NCBI GenBank assembly: GCA_039105265.1
Contig: JAPFFF010000008.1
Location: forward strand, 3,472,001 to 3,536,000
Source: Tritrichomonas musculus
Lineage: Eukaryota; Parabasalia; Tritrichomonadida; Tritrichomonadidae
DNA length: 64,000 bases
Direction of reading: 5' to 3'
Positions within the stretch are counted from its first letter, which is position 1. The number at the start of each line of letters is the position of its first letter. Shown here in pieces: positions 40,876 to 50,500 of this stretch. The notes below the pieces were generated by a model, which was not told the origin of the DNA, searched no databases, and saw only the letters and a list, made by a program, of their open reading frames with translations. Made by a program: the position numbers and the translations under genes.

Positions 40876-42226
40876 TATTTATTATTATAACGAGCATCAA
40901 TATGATCCAATTAATAACATTATAAAATATTGATTTTTCCCGTTTGCCCTCTTTTTACCTTAATTTCAAAAAAAAATAATTTTTAATAACGAACAAGAAG
41001 AAAGATTTTTTCCAATTCTTCTGAAATTAAATTTGGTTCATGTATGAGATAAATAATCTGATATAATTTCGTTGTTACTCCTTTTCATTTTTCGACAATT
41101 TTCAAAATAAGATATATTTCATGTAGCAAAATCTCTAATTTTCTATTTTTAATCAAACAATTCGCTTTAATATTCATTACATTATGATTTTATGCACACT
41201 TTTTTCAAGAATGTGTCAAAATCATGGAGATTTTTCACAAACATTATTACATTTTTTCAGAAGAAAAAATAATCATGGAAATAAATTCGATTAAATTGAT
41301 TTATATTTAGATGGCTTTATTTAACTATAAGCAAAAACTATCAAATGCATCGACATATTGCTATGACTAAATAATTCATATTTTTCATGAAATTTTTTTT
41401 TATATATTTATTATATTTATATAAATATCAATTGAATAAACATATATTTTAAGTTTAATTATTAATTTGAAAATTATTTATTGAGTTATATCAAAAACTT
41501 TAAAATCATACGTTATTCTATTCAATTTTCATTCTCAATTTCATTTAAAATTAATAACGTACAAATAAAAAAAATAACGTACAAAAAGTTTGCCAATTAG
41601 AGGGGGAGACGGGTATTTTGATGAAATGATGAAGATATTTATAAAAAAACGGTAAAAGTTAGAAAAAGTGCCTTCAAAAAATTTGAAAGTTAAAATAGAA
41701 AGATTGGCTTGATCAAATCCTTATCCAATGTATAACTTTTTTCCTGATTTAAAAAAAGCTAATTCCGTAATTTTAACTCCAAAACCTCCAAATTGAAAGA
41801 CTACATACATTTTGTAATTATATAAAATTTATACTTAAATTGATACTTTTCAAAATGCATGTAGTCATTCAATTCGAATTATTTTTAGTTAAATAATTAA
41901 TAGTCATTCAATTCTGATTAATGCATTATTTTTAATGTCTTGAAATATAAATTTATGCATTAATCAGCAAATCTAACAAGGATTCAGAGAATTATTGCAT
42001 AAGTAATAAATAATAAAACGTATTATATATTAAATTAACTTTAACATATAATTAAATCAATTTCATTCATTTTCACATGATAATTCATTATTTATATCTA
42101 AAATATAATTCAATTGGCTAGTTAAAATCAGATATTGAAGTATTGGATGTAATATTATTTGTAATATTCAATGATACTAAAATTAAAAAAAGTTAAAAGT
42201 TAAAATTATTTAAACACTTAAACTGC
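40876..42226. other. AT-rich spacer without a gene
   Basis: About 1.35 kb outside the transposon, with no credible coding frame. It contains the right arm of the 7-kb inverted-repeat pair. Confidence 0.45.
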
Positions 42227-42628
42227 TTCTCAACGATTGTACCAAAATTTGAGGGCAATTCAAATGTTTACATTTTATCTACTTTCAAATATTCTATAAC
42301 TTGGTACAACCGCTTATTTCTATTCAGAATATTTATAATAGGTATAAGAGGTTGTACCAAGTCTTTTTATTTCTTGTTATAAAATTGTTTTGTGTTGATA
42401 TAATGTATCCATGATTTATGTTTTAATCTTGTTAAATAGAGTAATTTCGCATATTTCTTAATCTCCTTATTAGTGCAATACAAATTAATTAATGATTGAT
42501 AAATTTTTGAAGATTTTACCTTTGAAATATTGAATGAAATTGTATTATCGTTTTTTTTTTTTTCCTTTTAAAAAATATAAGAAAAATTTTGGCCTTAATC
42601 TCACAAATTTTGGTGCAACCGCTGAGAA
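42227..42628. mobile_element. MITE with ~27-bp TIRs and an internal palindrome
   Basis: The left end TTCTCAACGATTGTACCAAA continues with ATTTG, and the right end is the inverse of TTCTCAGCGGTTGCACCAAA + ATTTG, about 25 bases with three differences. Inside, ACTTGGTACAACC and GGTTGTACCAAGT form a second inverted pair around a short loop; these words resemble the TIR itself, so the element may be a tail-to-tail or nested copy. No target duplication is clear and there is no coding capacity. Confidence 0.65.
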
Positions 42629-43093
42629 CTAGTTTATTATTTTTGTTATTTTTATTTCATAAATAATAAAAAAGAAAGATTTTCCAAAAAAAACTACTTT
42701 TTTCGGAAAACATTTTGAATGATTTTTGATCGAATAACCAAATAAATTCACAAAAATGTTTCCTAAAAAACAACTTTTTTCTGAAAAATTGATAGAATCA
42801 AAGATCTGTAATTTAAACAACCATTTATTATTTTTATTATTATTATTCAATAAAGTGCATTTCTTTAAAAATATATTTATCAAAAATATAAATATATCAT
42901 TTTAAAGAATATTTTTTATTTTTTAATAATTATCATTAAGAATAAATAGCAAGTAATAAAGTTTCTAAAAAAGTTTAACTTTTTCAATATCAATTGATTT
43001 TGATTTTTTAAGAAATAACGAATTCCTTCATCAATTATTGGAAAGATTTCAACAGGATAGCCTAGTACATTTTTTTTAGGAACTTCTCTAAAT

Positions 43094-43258
43094 GGTCTCT
43101 TGCTTGCGATGATCTGTAAAGTTGGTCTCTTGCTTGCATTGACCTGTAAAAAGGGTCTTTTGCTTGCGCTTATTTGTAAAGAGGAATCTCTTGCTTGCGC
43201 TGATCTGTAAAGAGAGTCCTTTGCTTGTTCTTATCTGGAAGAGGAGCCTTTTGCTCTT
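43094..43258 (+). repeat. ~30-bp tandem repeat, about 5.5 units
   Basis: Unit of about 30 bases, GTCTCTTGCTTGCGATGATC then TGTAAAG, in five diverged full copies and a partial one. The right-hand copies are more diverged. It lies just left of the decayed minus-strand gene and the Polinton edge. Confidence 0.85.
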
Positions 43259-43385
43259 AAATAAAATGAAAAAAACCCGGCTTATTTGGTCGTTGTTTAA
43301 ATTACGGAAAATAAGATCTATCGAAAAATTGTATTTTTTTCAAAAAAACTTAATCAGACTATTAATTTCTAATTAAAAAAATCAA

Positions 43386-43759
43386 CTTAATCGCATTGGA
43401 GGATAGCAACTTAATTGTTGCAATTTCATTGATAATGAAAATCTAGATTGATCTTGAAATGGATAAGAACAAGTTGGTTTTTGGTTTTCAGTTTCTAACT
43501 TTAATTCTTTAATAAGTTGCTATAATTTCTTTTGCGGTATTTGATCTAATTCTTCATGCGAATTTGTGAATAACGATTTATTGTTGTTGAACCAAAGTCG
43601 GACATTTCGATGGGACCAATGATGAGATATCTTTAATAAAATAATTTTGATAGCGAGAAGATAAAACTTTTTGTTTGGTATTTTTTTGTCGCGAACTTTT
43701 TGAATGCTGGGCTTTTTGATGGGGGCCCAGAGGCGCGAACCGCTGGAGTAGTAGTTCAA
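43386..43759 (-). pseudogene. Decayed small gene, weak homeodomain-like helix
   Basis: Reads MNYYSSGSRLWAPIKKPSI..., with WSHRNVRLWFNNNKSLF resembling the recognition-helix pattern W-F-x-N of homeodomain-like proteins, then one in-frame stop near 43,520, after which the same frame continues (LIKELKLETENQKP, FQDQSRFSLSMKL) to about 43,386. The gene is probably dead. The homeodomain resemblance rests on one short stretch and is low confidence. Its start abuts the left edge of the Polinton. Confidence 0.4.
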
Positions 43760-43920
43760 AAAAAAAGTAGTACTTCGAAAAAAAAGTAGGGGTTCAAAAA
43801 AAGTAGTAGTTCAAAAAACAAACAGTTCTTCGAAAAAAGTAGTAGCAAGGGACCCGAGAAGGTAGTTGAGGTGGCTCCGAGAAGGTAATAGGGTCCCTAG
43901 TAGTAGTGAGAAAAATATTT
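43745..43920 (+). repeat. Repeat zone at the probable left end of the Polinton
   Basis: Irregular tandem copies of AGTAGTAGTTCAAAAAA and AGTACTTCGAAAAAA, followed by GAGAAGGTAG and GGGTCCCTAG motifs. Short tandem repeats next to terminal inverted repeats are known in Polintons. The sequence up to about 43,990 is distinctly GC-richer than the desert on its left. Confidence 0.55.
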
Positions 43921-44344
43921 TTTATTTTTATCACGAGTCGTGTTGACGTGGGCTATTAGCGTAGCGTTAGCACTACGGAAACCGGCTCGTATATATTACT
44001 TCAAGTAGAGGTTAGTGATTTTTTTTCTACAAAGAAATAATTATGTCAGGATCACCACAAGCACAACCAGATGCTATTCAAGCGGCAAACTCAGGGCAGT
44101 AGTGATAGTGGACCGTCTGGAGGGGGGATAAAAAATGACCCCCTTGTCATAGGGTTTACAGACCCCAAACCTCAGCCCCATGACTCAAAAAATCACCACT
44201 TTTTCAAAATTAGCCCTCGAAACTTTCACAAAATGGCATAGACAAATTTTGAATAAATTGACAAACTCCCAAAAATAACAACAACGAAAAATAACGAAAA
44301 ATAGAACTTTCAAAAATTTTTTATTTTTTTATCAGCAATTTATA
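43921..44344. other. Polinton left-end region without a supported gene
   Basis: About 420 bases between the terminal repeat zone and the first gene. It includes a GC-rich palindromic word AGCGTAGCGTTAGC near 43,957 and a short open stretch starting at 44,043 (MSGSPQAQPD) that is too short to call. Confidence 0.4.
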
Positions 44345-44587
44345 ATGTCAAACCAAGCCGAAGCTGCGAGCACTCGCTGCCTCCGACAAACGGAGGAACA
44401 ATTAAGCATCCTCATTAATAGAATCAACAAAAAGCTAAAAGGTTGGAGACCTGCATTAAAATACCTCTACGATAATGATGATGTTGTTGACGGAGTACTA
44501 AAAGAGATAAATCACTTTATTGAACAACTAAAGAAATTCAACGGTCCTGCTGAATTAATTGCTGAACTTGAAGAGCTCATTTATTAA
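44345..44587 (+). CDS. Small Polinton protein, unrecognised (80 residues)
   Basis: 80 residues, helical and charged (RCLRQTEEQLSILINRINKK near the start). No family is recognised. It is the first open gene inside the left end of the element and runs in the same direction as the next gene. Confidence 0.5.
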   Translation: MSNQAEAASTRCLRQTEEQLSILINRINKKLKGWRPALKYLYDNDDVVDGVLKEINHFIEQLKKFNGPAELIAELEELIY

Positions 44588-44657
44588 AAAGATATCTGAA
44601 GTGTCTTCAATGACGTTTTTATTTTTGTTTTTTGTTTTTTAATTTCACTCTAAAGAT

Positions 44658-45116
44658 ATGTCAACACCAAAAGTTTATGATTACATCAATTCACTTATTG
44701 ATATGTTGGATGAATCAGAGAAGTTCAAACAATGTGATTTCTCAATTCTGTGTGATAGATATCCAATACCTTGTGGAAAGGCTGCATATAAATCTAAAGT
44801 GATATACATATCATTGAAGAACAAAGATAATGAATTCAAACGATTATATTATGATAAGATTGTTGAACTCGGGCTCGAATATATAACATTAACATCAAAT
44901 GTTAGAAGAAGAATATCAACAACATCTATTGAGTTCTTCGTTGAAGGTTCAAATGAAGAGCAATCATTTAAAGAATACAAGTATTATAATTACAGTATCA
45001 GGAAAGTTAATGATAAGAAAACAAAAGAACTCATTGAACAAATGAGACAAAAATATAATATCAATACACCACAACTGTTTGTTGGTGTTCAACAACAAAT
45101 TGTATTAGATGAATGA
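44658..45116 (+). CDS. Polinton protein of unknown function (152 residues)
   Basis: 152 residues, mixed alpha/beta by appearance, with a CDFSILCDRYPIPCG segment and a Tyr-rich middle. No motif is recognised. Its 3' end overlaps by a few bases the 3' end of the convergent ATPase gene, typical of the tight packing in these elements. Confidence 0.55.
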   Translation: MSTPKVYDYINSLIDMLDESEKFKQCDFSILCDRYPIPCGKAAYKSKVIYISLKNKDNEFKRLYYDKIVELGLEYITLTSNVRRRISTTSIEFFVEGSNEEQSFKEYKYYNYSIRKVNDKKTKELIEQMRQKYNINTPQLFVGVQQQIVLDE

Positions 45117-46019
45117 AAGGTTATTAGTTCGAACATTGATTAAAACGAATTGATGTGCTTTCATTGTTCTGTATCGATTCCATAGCTCTTCGAAATCTAT
45201 TGGAAATGGAACTTGTTGATATATGTAGCCGAGTTTCTGTCGTGAATAACCACTAAAGATGAAGAATGATGTTGCATTATTTTTCCATTCTGTTGTTAAA
45301 GCTTTGAAGAACTGGATGTTAACGAATATGATTAGATTCTTATGTCGAAGCTGACTGATGGTATTGATAAAATAGGATGATTTAATTAGTTTCGATTTCA
45401 AGAAGTCTTCACAAAGAATGATAGTATTTAGTGGTTTATTTGGTTGACCTAGTTTATTGATATGAAGAAACTCAAACATATCGTTTAACTTCTTTTCATC
45501 GATTACTATTTTTGGTGTTGATGAATATTTGTTATACAATTCTTTATATAAATCAAGTTGTTTAAGATATTCTTCAGCATTGCTGTCAGCAACAGTTTTT
45601 ATTGGTAGCTGTATCAATTCGCGTTGGCTTTCGAATGTTGCATCATTGATTGTTCCGTTTCGTGATACATAAACAATTAAATGAAAGCCAGCGTTCTTCA
45701 TTCGAGACATTTGAATAACATCTCGTAGCATTATATGACTCTTTCCTTTACCTTGCTGACCAACGAGTATGTTCAATGAATTGTAATATGAATAAATACC
45801 GTTTGCGATTGGTCTGATTGATTCATTCTTTATTTTTGATTCATTGCGTTGATATGCTTTATTCATCTCGTCATCAATATTAAATGTTGTTTCATTAACT
45901 GTTGGCTTGAATGATTCATATTCAAATGCAAAACTCATTTGGTCATCATCATAATCAGAACCACTAGAGAATAAAATCTCATTATAATTAAACTGAGTGG
46001 GTTTCATGAAACGTTTCAT
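45105..46019 (-). CDS. FtsK/HerA-type genome-packaging ATPase of the Polinton
   Basis: 304 residues. A Walker A motif GQQGKGKS follows a beta strand (SLNILV), and a Walker B-like strand NTIILCEDF lies about 130 residues later, then a FVNIQFFKALTTEW segment that may hold the sensor/arginine region. Size and order match the A32-like packaging ATPases of Polintons, which pump DNA into capsids in related viruses. The adjacent small gene upstream on the same strand may be co-transcribed. Confidence 0.75.
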   Translation of the reverse strand: MKRFMKPTQFNYNEILFSSGSDYDDDQMSFAFEYESFKPTVNETTFNIDDEMNKAYQRNESKIKNESIRPIANGIYSYYNSLNILVGQQGKGKSHIMLRDVIQMSRMKNAGFHLIVYVSRNGTINDATFESQRELIQLPIKTVADSNAEEYLKQLDLYKELYNKYSSTPKIVIDEKKLNDMFEFLHINKLGQPNKPLNTIILCEDFLKSKLIKSSYFINTISQLRHKNLIIFVNIQFFKALTTEWKNNATSFFIFSGYSRQKLGYIYQQVPFPIDFEELWNRYRTMKAHQFVLINVRTNNLSFI

Positions 46020-46043
46020 TTCTTTAGTTTTCGTTAAAGCTCT

Positions 46044-46175
46044 TCATGAATACATTTTTGTTCTTATCTCTTCACTGAGTTCTGGTTCTTTGTCAGGCAT
46101 CATTAAAGATACTTCAACAATCTTCACTAAAAATAAACCTGTTAATAATGAAACAACTAATATTTCATATATCAT
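46044..46175 (-). CDS. Small membrane protein (43 residues) of the Polinton
   Basis: A 43-residue frame starting MIYEILVVSLLTGLFLVKIV and ending in a charged tail with PDKEPELSEEIRT. It has one clear hydrophobic segment (residues ~3-20) followed by an acidic tail. It sits 24 bases upstream of the ATPase on the same strand. Small single-span proteins are common among Polinton and related virus genes, but its role is unknown. Confidence 0.5.
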   Translation of the reverse strand: MIYEILVVSLLTGLFLVKIVEVSLMMPDKEPELSEEIRTKMYS

Positions 46176-46185
46176 TTATTAGTTT

Positions 46186-46587
46186 TTAAATACATGTTTT
46201 TAATGAAATGTTGTGTCTAATGAGTTCGGTATAAATGCTATTATATTTGTATTTCAAGTCATTTGATTCATTATTTTTGTACACCAATATCCTATCAATT
46301 AAAAGATATTTGGAACGAGAAACGCAACCATTACACGCACAATCATCATTGACAATCAATTCAACTTTATCTGCTTGTGTTAGTAATTTGATGAGTTCCA
46401 TTAATGTATTTGAATGACAAATCAATAAATCATTGACTTTTATCGGATTTGTTTCATAGATTGATAACAATATCTCAAGGAATTTGTTTTTGGTTTCAAG
46501 TTCTGTTATATCAGCTCCTATATCACTGATACCTCTTTCTAGGGAAACGTTGTTTGTTGGATGCTGTGATTGATATACTCCATTCAT
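46186..46587 (-). CDS. Small Polinton protein, unrecognised (133 residues)
   Basis: 133 residues, helical, with a cysteine cluster NDDCACNGCVSRSKYLLIDR that might bind metal. The frame stays open upstream of the ATG with a Pro/Gln-rich sequence, so the true start is uncertain. No family is recognised. Confidence 0.45.
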   Translation of the reverse strand: MNGVYQSQHPTNNVSLERGISDIGADITELETKNKFLEILLSIYETNPIKVNDLLICHSNTLMELIKLLTQADKVELIVNDDCACNGCVSRSKYLLIDRILVYKNNESNDLKYKYNSIYTELIRHNISLKTCI

Positions 46588-46816
46588 CTGAGGTATAGTA
46601 AAATTTGTGGCTTGAGATGATTGTGGTAATGGTTGAACTGATGGATATTCAACTGGTTGTGGTTGCTTTGGTTTGATGTTTATATTAATACTGGTTGATT
46701 GTTCCTGCTTAACTGATGCATCGTTTCACTGACGATAAAATACGAGCTTTAGAGAGAGCCATGAATGTTTGAATAAAAATAAAACAACATTAATGATGAG
46801 TCATTCAATGATTCAT

Positions 46817-47062
46817 TTACAAAGTCATTTGTTCAGCTGATTTGATACGTTCATCAATAGCTCTTAATTGTATTTTAATCGATTCAATATCATTAAATAG
46901 TTGTTTATATATCGACAATATGTGAATCATCTTATCAAACTTTCCGTTTAATGCATCATCTTCAGAATTCATACATTCATTGAATATCTTGTCTTTAACT
47001 ATTCGAAACTGAGCGTGTAAAGCTGATGTATCACAACTCAAACCTTTAATTGCACTATTCAT
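46817..47062 (-). CDS. Small helical Polinton protein (81 residues)
   Basis: 81 residues, almost all helical, acidic and basic residues alternating in a coiled-coil manner (SIKIQLRAIDERIKSAEQ). No family is recognised. It is one of a row of small leftward genes between the ATPase and the polymerase. Confidence 0.5.
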   Translation of the reverse strand: MNSAIKGLSCDTSALHAQFRIVKDKIFNECMNSEDDALNGKFDKMIHILSIYKQLFNDIESIKIQLRAIDERIKSAEQMTL

Positions 47063-47100
47063 TTTAAACCAAAAATAAACAAATTAATTAAATGATATTT

Positions 47101-47451
47101 TTATTCTTTGTTGTTCTTAAATGCCAATAATCTATTAATCATATATGATGATACATTTAACTTCAATTTTTCCTTCAATAAGTTTTGTGTATATGAACAC
47201 CTTTTATGTCCTGGCAACTTATTTATATCATTCATTACTTTATCATCCAAAAATTGTATAACTTTTTCACGTTCATCCTTGTTCAAGAACTTTGATGAAT
47301 TGAATATTGAACGCGTTCTTTTATGGTTTGCTTCTGTATTTGCTTCTTCATTTGTTTCTTCTTCTTCACTTACTTCTTGTTTTGATTCTAATATCAAAAG
47401 TAATTTATGTATTTCTTCAATGTGTTTTATTATTTCTCTTAACTCAGACAT
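47101..47451 (-). CDS. Small Polinton protein with possible HTH-like C-terminus (116 residues)
   Basis: 116 residues: an acidic N-terminal coiled coil (HIEEIHKLLLILESKQEVSE), then a basic half with FLNKDEREKVIQFLDDKV and KLKLNVSSYMINRLLAFK, whose helix spacing could be a DNA-binding domain. Its start faces the polymerase gene start, leaving about 90 bases of shared AT-rich promoter space. Confidence 0.5.
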   Translation of the reverse strand: MSELREIIKHIEEIHKLLLILESKQEVSEEEETNEEANTEANHKRTRSIFNSSKFLNKDEREKVIQFLDDKVMNDINKLPGHKRCSYTQNLLKEKLKLNVSSYMINRLLAFKNNKE

Positions 47452-47543
47452 TTCAATGAAATAAAAAACTCGAAATATTTTTTATTTTTTGATTTAACAT
47501 TTTTTCAAATTTCAAATAATTTGATTTTTTAATAATATCATAA

Positions 47544-50500
47544 ATGAGTTCTCGTTATTACTATAGAAAAGATACCAAATCATTTGTTATTGAACAAATC
47601 AGGTATATCAATAATGAACTTCAATTAAAACCTCGTTTGTCAACATCTAAACCTTCTGATTATGATGTTAAACATTTCAAAAACATTTTAGAAAATTATC
47701 TAACTTCATTCGGTTTTAGAGAACATGAAGGTAATAGAATAGATGACATATCAATATTAGATTTCGTTAATAGAATGAAAAGAGAAGCAGAAGAACAAGA
47801 AGAAGAGGAGGAAGAGGAACAATTTGAAGAAGAAGAACAAAATGATGAACAAAAACTAAAACAAAAACAAATCGAGAACAACATTAAAATTGCTCATGAT
47901 GCACTCAACAAAGCCCTTCAATTAATTAAATCTGAAAATATATTATTGAGACCATTACCGCCAAAGACAAACAAACAACCTCAACGATATGAAGACATTC
48001 GATTTAACAATGAAAATGCTGAATTAATTGAATATCTCAAAAAGTTTGGCTATAAAGGTGTTCATTCAAAACATGACTCATATTTCATAATCAATGAACC
48101 TGAGAACTTTGATGAAGCAGTTGAAGCATGCAGTCATTTCATTGACCAATTCCCAAATGATAATGAAAAGGTTGAACGATTAGATGAAGACAGTAAAGAA
48201 CCGATAAAAATATATTACAAGAACGGAGTTTCATCAATTGAAGACATCAATGAATATTTGACTGAAACAGTATTTAAACAAGAAGTGAAACCGTTCAAAA
48301 TATATTTTCAATTGACTGGTATATTTGAGATACCACCAAAGAATGAAAGTGAAAGATATACATATGAAGCAAGTGATATCAAATGGAAGAACTATAAAGC
48401 ATCAGTACCAATAATTGTCAGAGAGAATAAAGATATTGACAAAGTTAAACTGTATGTTGAATCAAAAATACATGAATATGAAACCACTACTTCAAACATC
48501 AAATTATGTATCGTTTGGTCTGTTTCGTTTACAATCTCACGAGTTGTTAAGATAACAGGAAAGATTGATGAAGTTTCAGAATTGTTTGGCAAAAATAAAT
48601 ATATCATTATTGATAACGTTGATGATTGTTTGTGTTGGTATCGTTTCCTTGCTTGTTGTTTGAATAAGCAACTTATTGAAACACGAACATTTAAAATCTC
48701 TGACAGAACAGCAGCAGCAAAGAAAATATTATGTGATGAACACGGTTTGAGTTATACAAAGAAGCCTTCAAAAGCAGCAAAACAATTAATCAACACCTTC
48801 AAAGGAATCACAATTGAAGAAATGAAAGAATCAGCGAAGAATCATAACATCAATGTCAACATTTATGAATACAACCAAACTGAAACAGATAAAAAAGGCT
48901 TTTTCGATTTACAAGACCAATGGCATAACACAGACGAATCAAACAAAACGTTTTCAGCTCTCTTGTATTCAAAGGATAAGATAATTCACATAATGTACAT
49001 CATCAATGCTGAAGCATTAACAAATATTCATATTTGTCCTCATTGTGGTTCATACATTCACAAAGGTCATGAACATATGGATAGATTCAACAGACATGTA
49101 GATAAATGTGAGAAGCTAGGAGGCAAATTCAAAAAGGATTTCATACCTTCACGAGAAGCTTTACCGTACTGCCCGCACATCTTAAACAATCCTGTTTATT
49201 TGTATTGTCTTTCATATGAACTTGAATGGAAGCCAACAATTCATTATATCACTTATGATTTTGAAACAATGGAACAAAAGATTGAAAAGAAAGTCAGTGA
49301 TAAATCTGTTATCAATTCTCGATTGATTCCTTTGAGTGTTTCATCATGTGTGAAGCTTGATAAAGGTTTGATAACAAAGAACTTTGATATACGAACAAAT
49401 GAATTCATTGCCAAATGGATTGACTGGTTATTTGTTGTTGGCTGTGATGTGTATGTTGATAAATTGAATCATTTGAAATCATTCATTAAAGATAAATCAG
49501 AAGAAGAACTCAATAAAATAGATACATCATTGAAAACAATAACAGTATTCGGTTTTAATTCATCACGATTTGATTCAAACTTATTCAAAGAGCAATTGAT
49601 TAAAAATCATTGGTCTATCGATAGCGGAATGATTGGAACAGCTACATCATTGAAACAATTCATATTGAAATCATCAAAGTATCCTATTCGATTACGATTC
49701 ATTGACGCACAAGCATTTGTTGCTGGAGGAACACTCAAACAGTTTGGAATCGATTTTGGCGGTATATCTAACAGTTCGAAAGGTGTATTTCCTTATGAAG
49801 CAATCAACAGCGAGAATTATAATGAAGTGTTATCAAAGAATGAACCATTCAAATATGAAGACTTCTACAGTTATCTCAATCAAAAGAATCCATTAACAAA
49901 AGCTGATTATGAAGAGTATTTGATTGATTCAAAGAGGTTTGCAACACGTTGGGATTACTTGTTATCATACAATGACAATGATGTTGAAATGATGATTAAT
50001 CCTATTGACAACCTTATTCAAATGAATGCTGAATATAAAGTTGATTTGATTAGCAATCTTTCATTGTCAAAGAACGCATCATGTATCAAATATGCTCTTG
50101 CTTACAAAGATTTCAACCCGAAGAATGACTATGAAACCATAAACAAGATGAATACATTCAAACCATCAATGAAATGGTGGTTAAATAAATGTGATAACTA
50201 TCGAAAGCAAGACATGAAACATAATTTTTGCTCGCAGGCGAATCGCTTCAATCAAATCAAAATCAACGTGATATATCAAAATGTGTTAGTGAAAAAGATT
50301 TTGATGCATTCATGAAATTGTATGAATCAAATGAAACAGGTAAATGTCATTTATGTGGTGAACACTTTACTTACAACAACAAACCGACACTTGACAGAAT
50401 AGATAACAACAAAGGACATCAGATTGATAACTGTTTACTTGCTTGTGCTGAATGTAATCGTTTGAGACAACGTGATGATGACAAGATAACAAGAACCAAA

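Larger units (their letters stand above)
34637..41616. repeat. Inverted-repeat pair enclosing ~7 kb
   Basis: The left arm (34,637-34,671) reads ATACCCGTTTCCCCCTCTAA then TTGGCAAACTTTTT. The right arm (41,583-41,616) is its inverse with one mismatch over 34 bases. The arms are GC-rich for this region. They enclose the 1.4-kb inverted-repeat element and the Kolobok-like transposon, so they could be ends of an older transposon into which others inserted. Alternatively they are two copies of a dispersed repeat: both arms can be read as KVCQLEGETG in one frame. Confidence 0.55.

Noticed and set aside
43690-43760. tRNA-like T-loop word in the GC-rich stretch
   Set aside because: No cloverleaf can be formed; the bases are explained by the decayed gene and the element edge.
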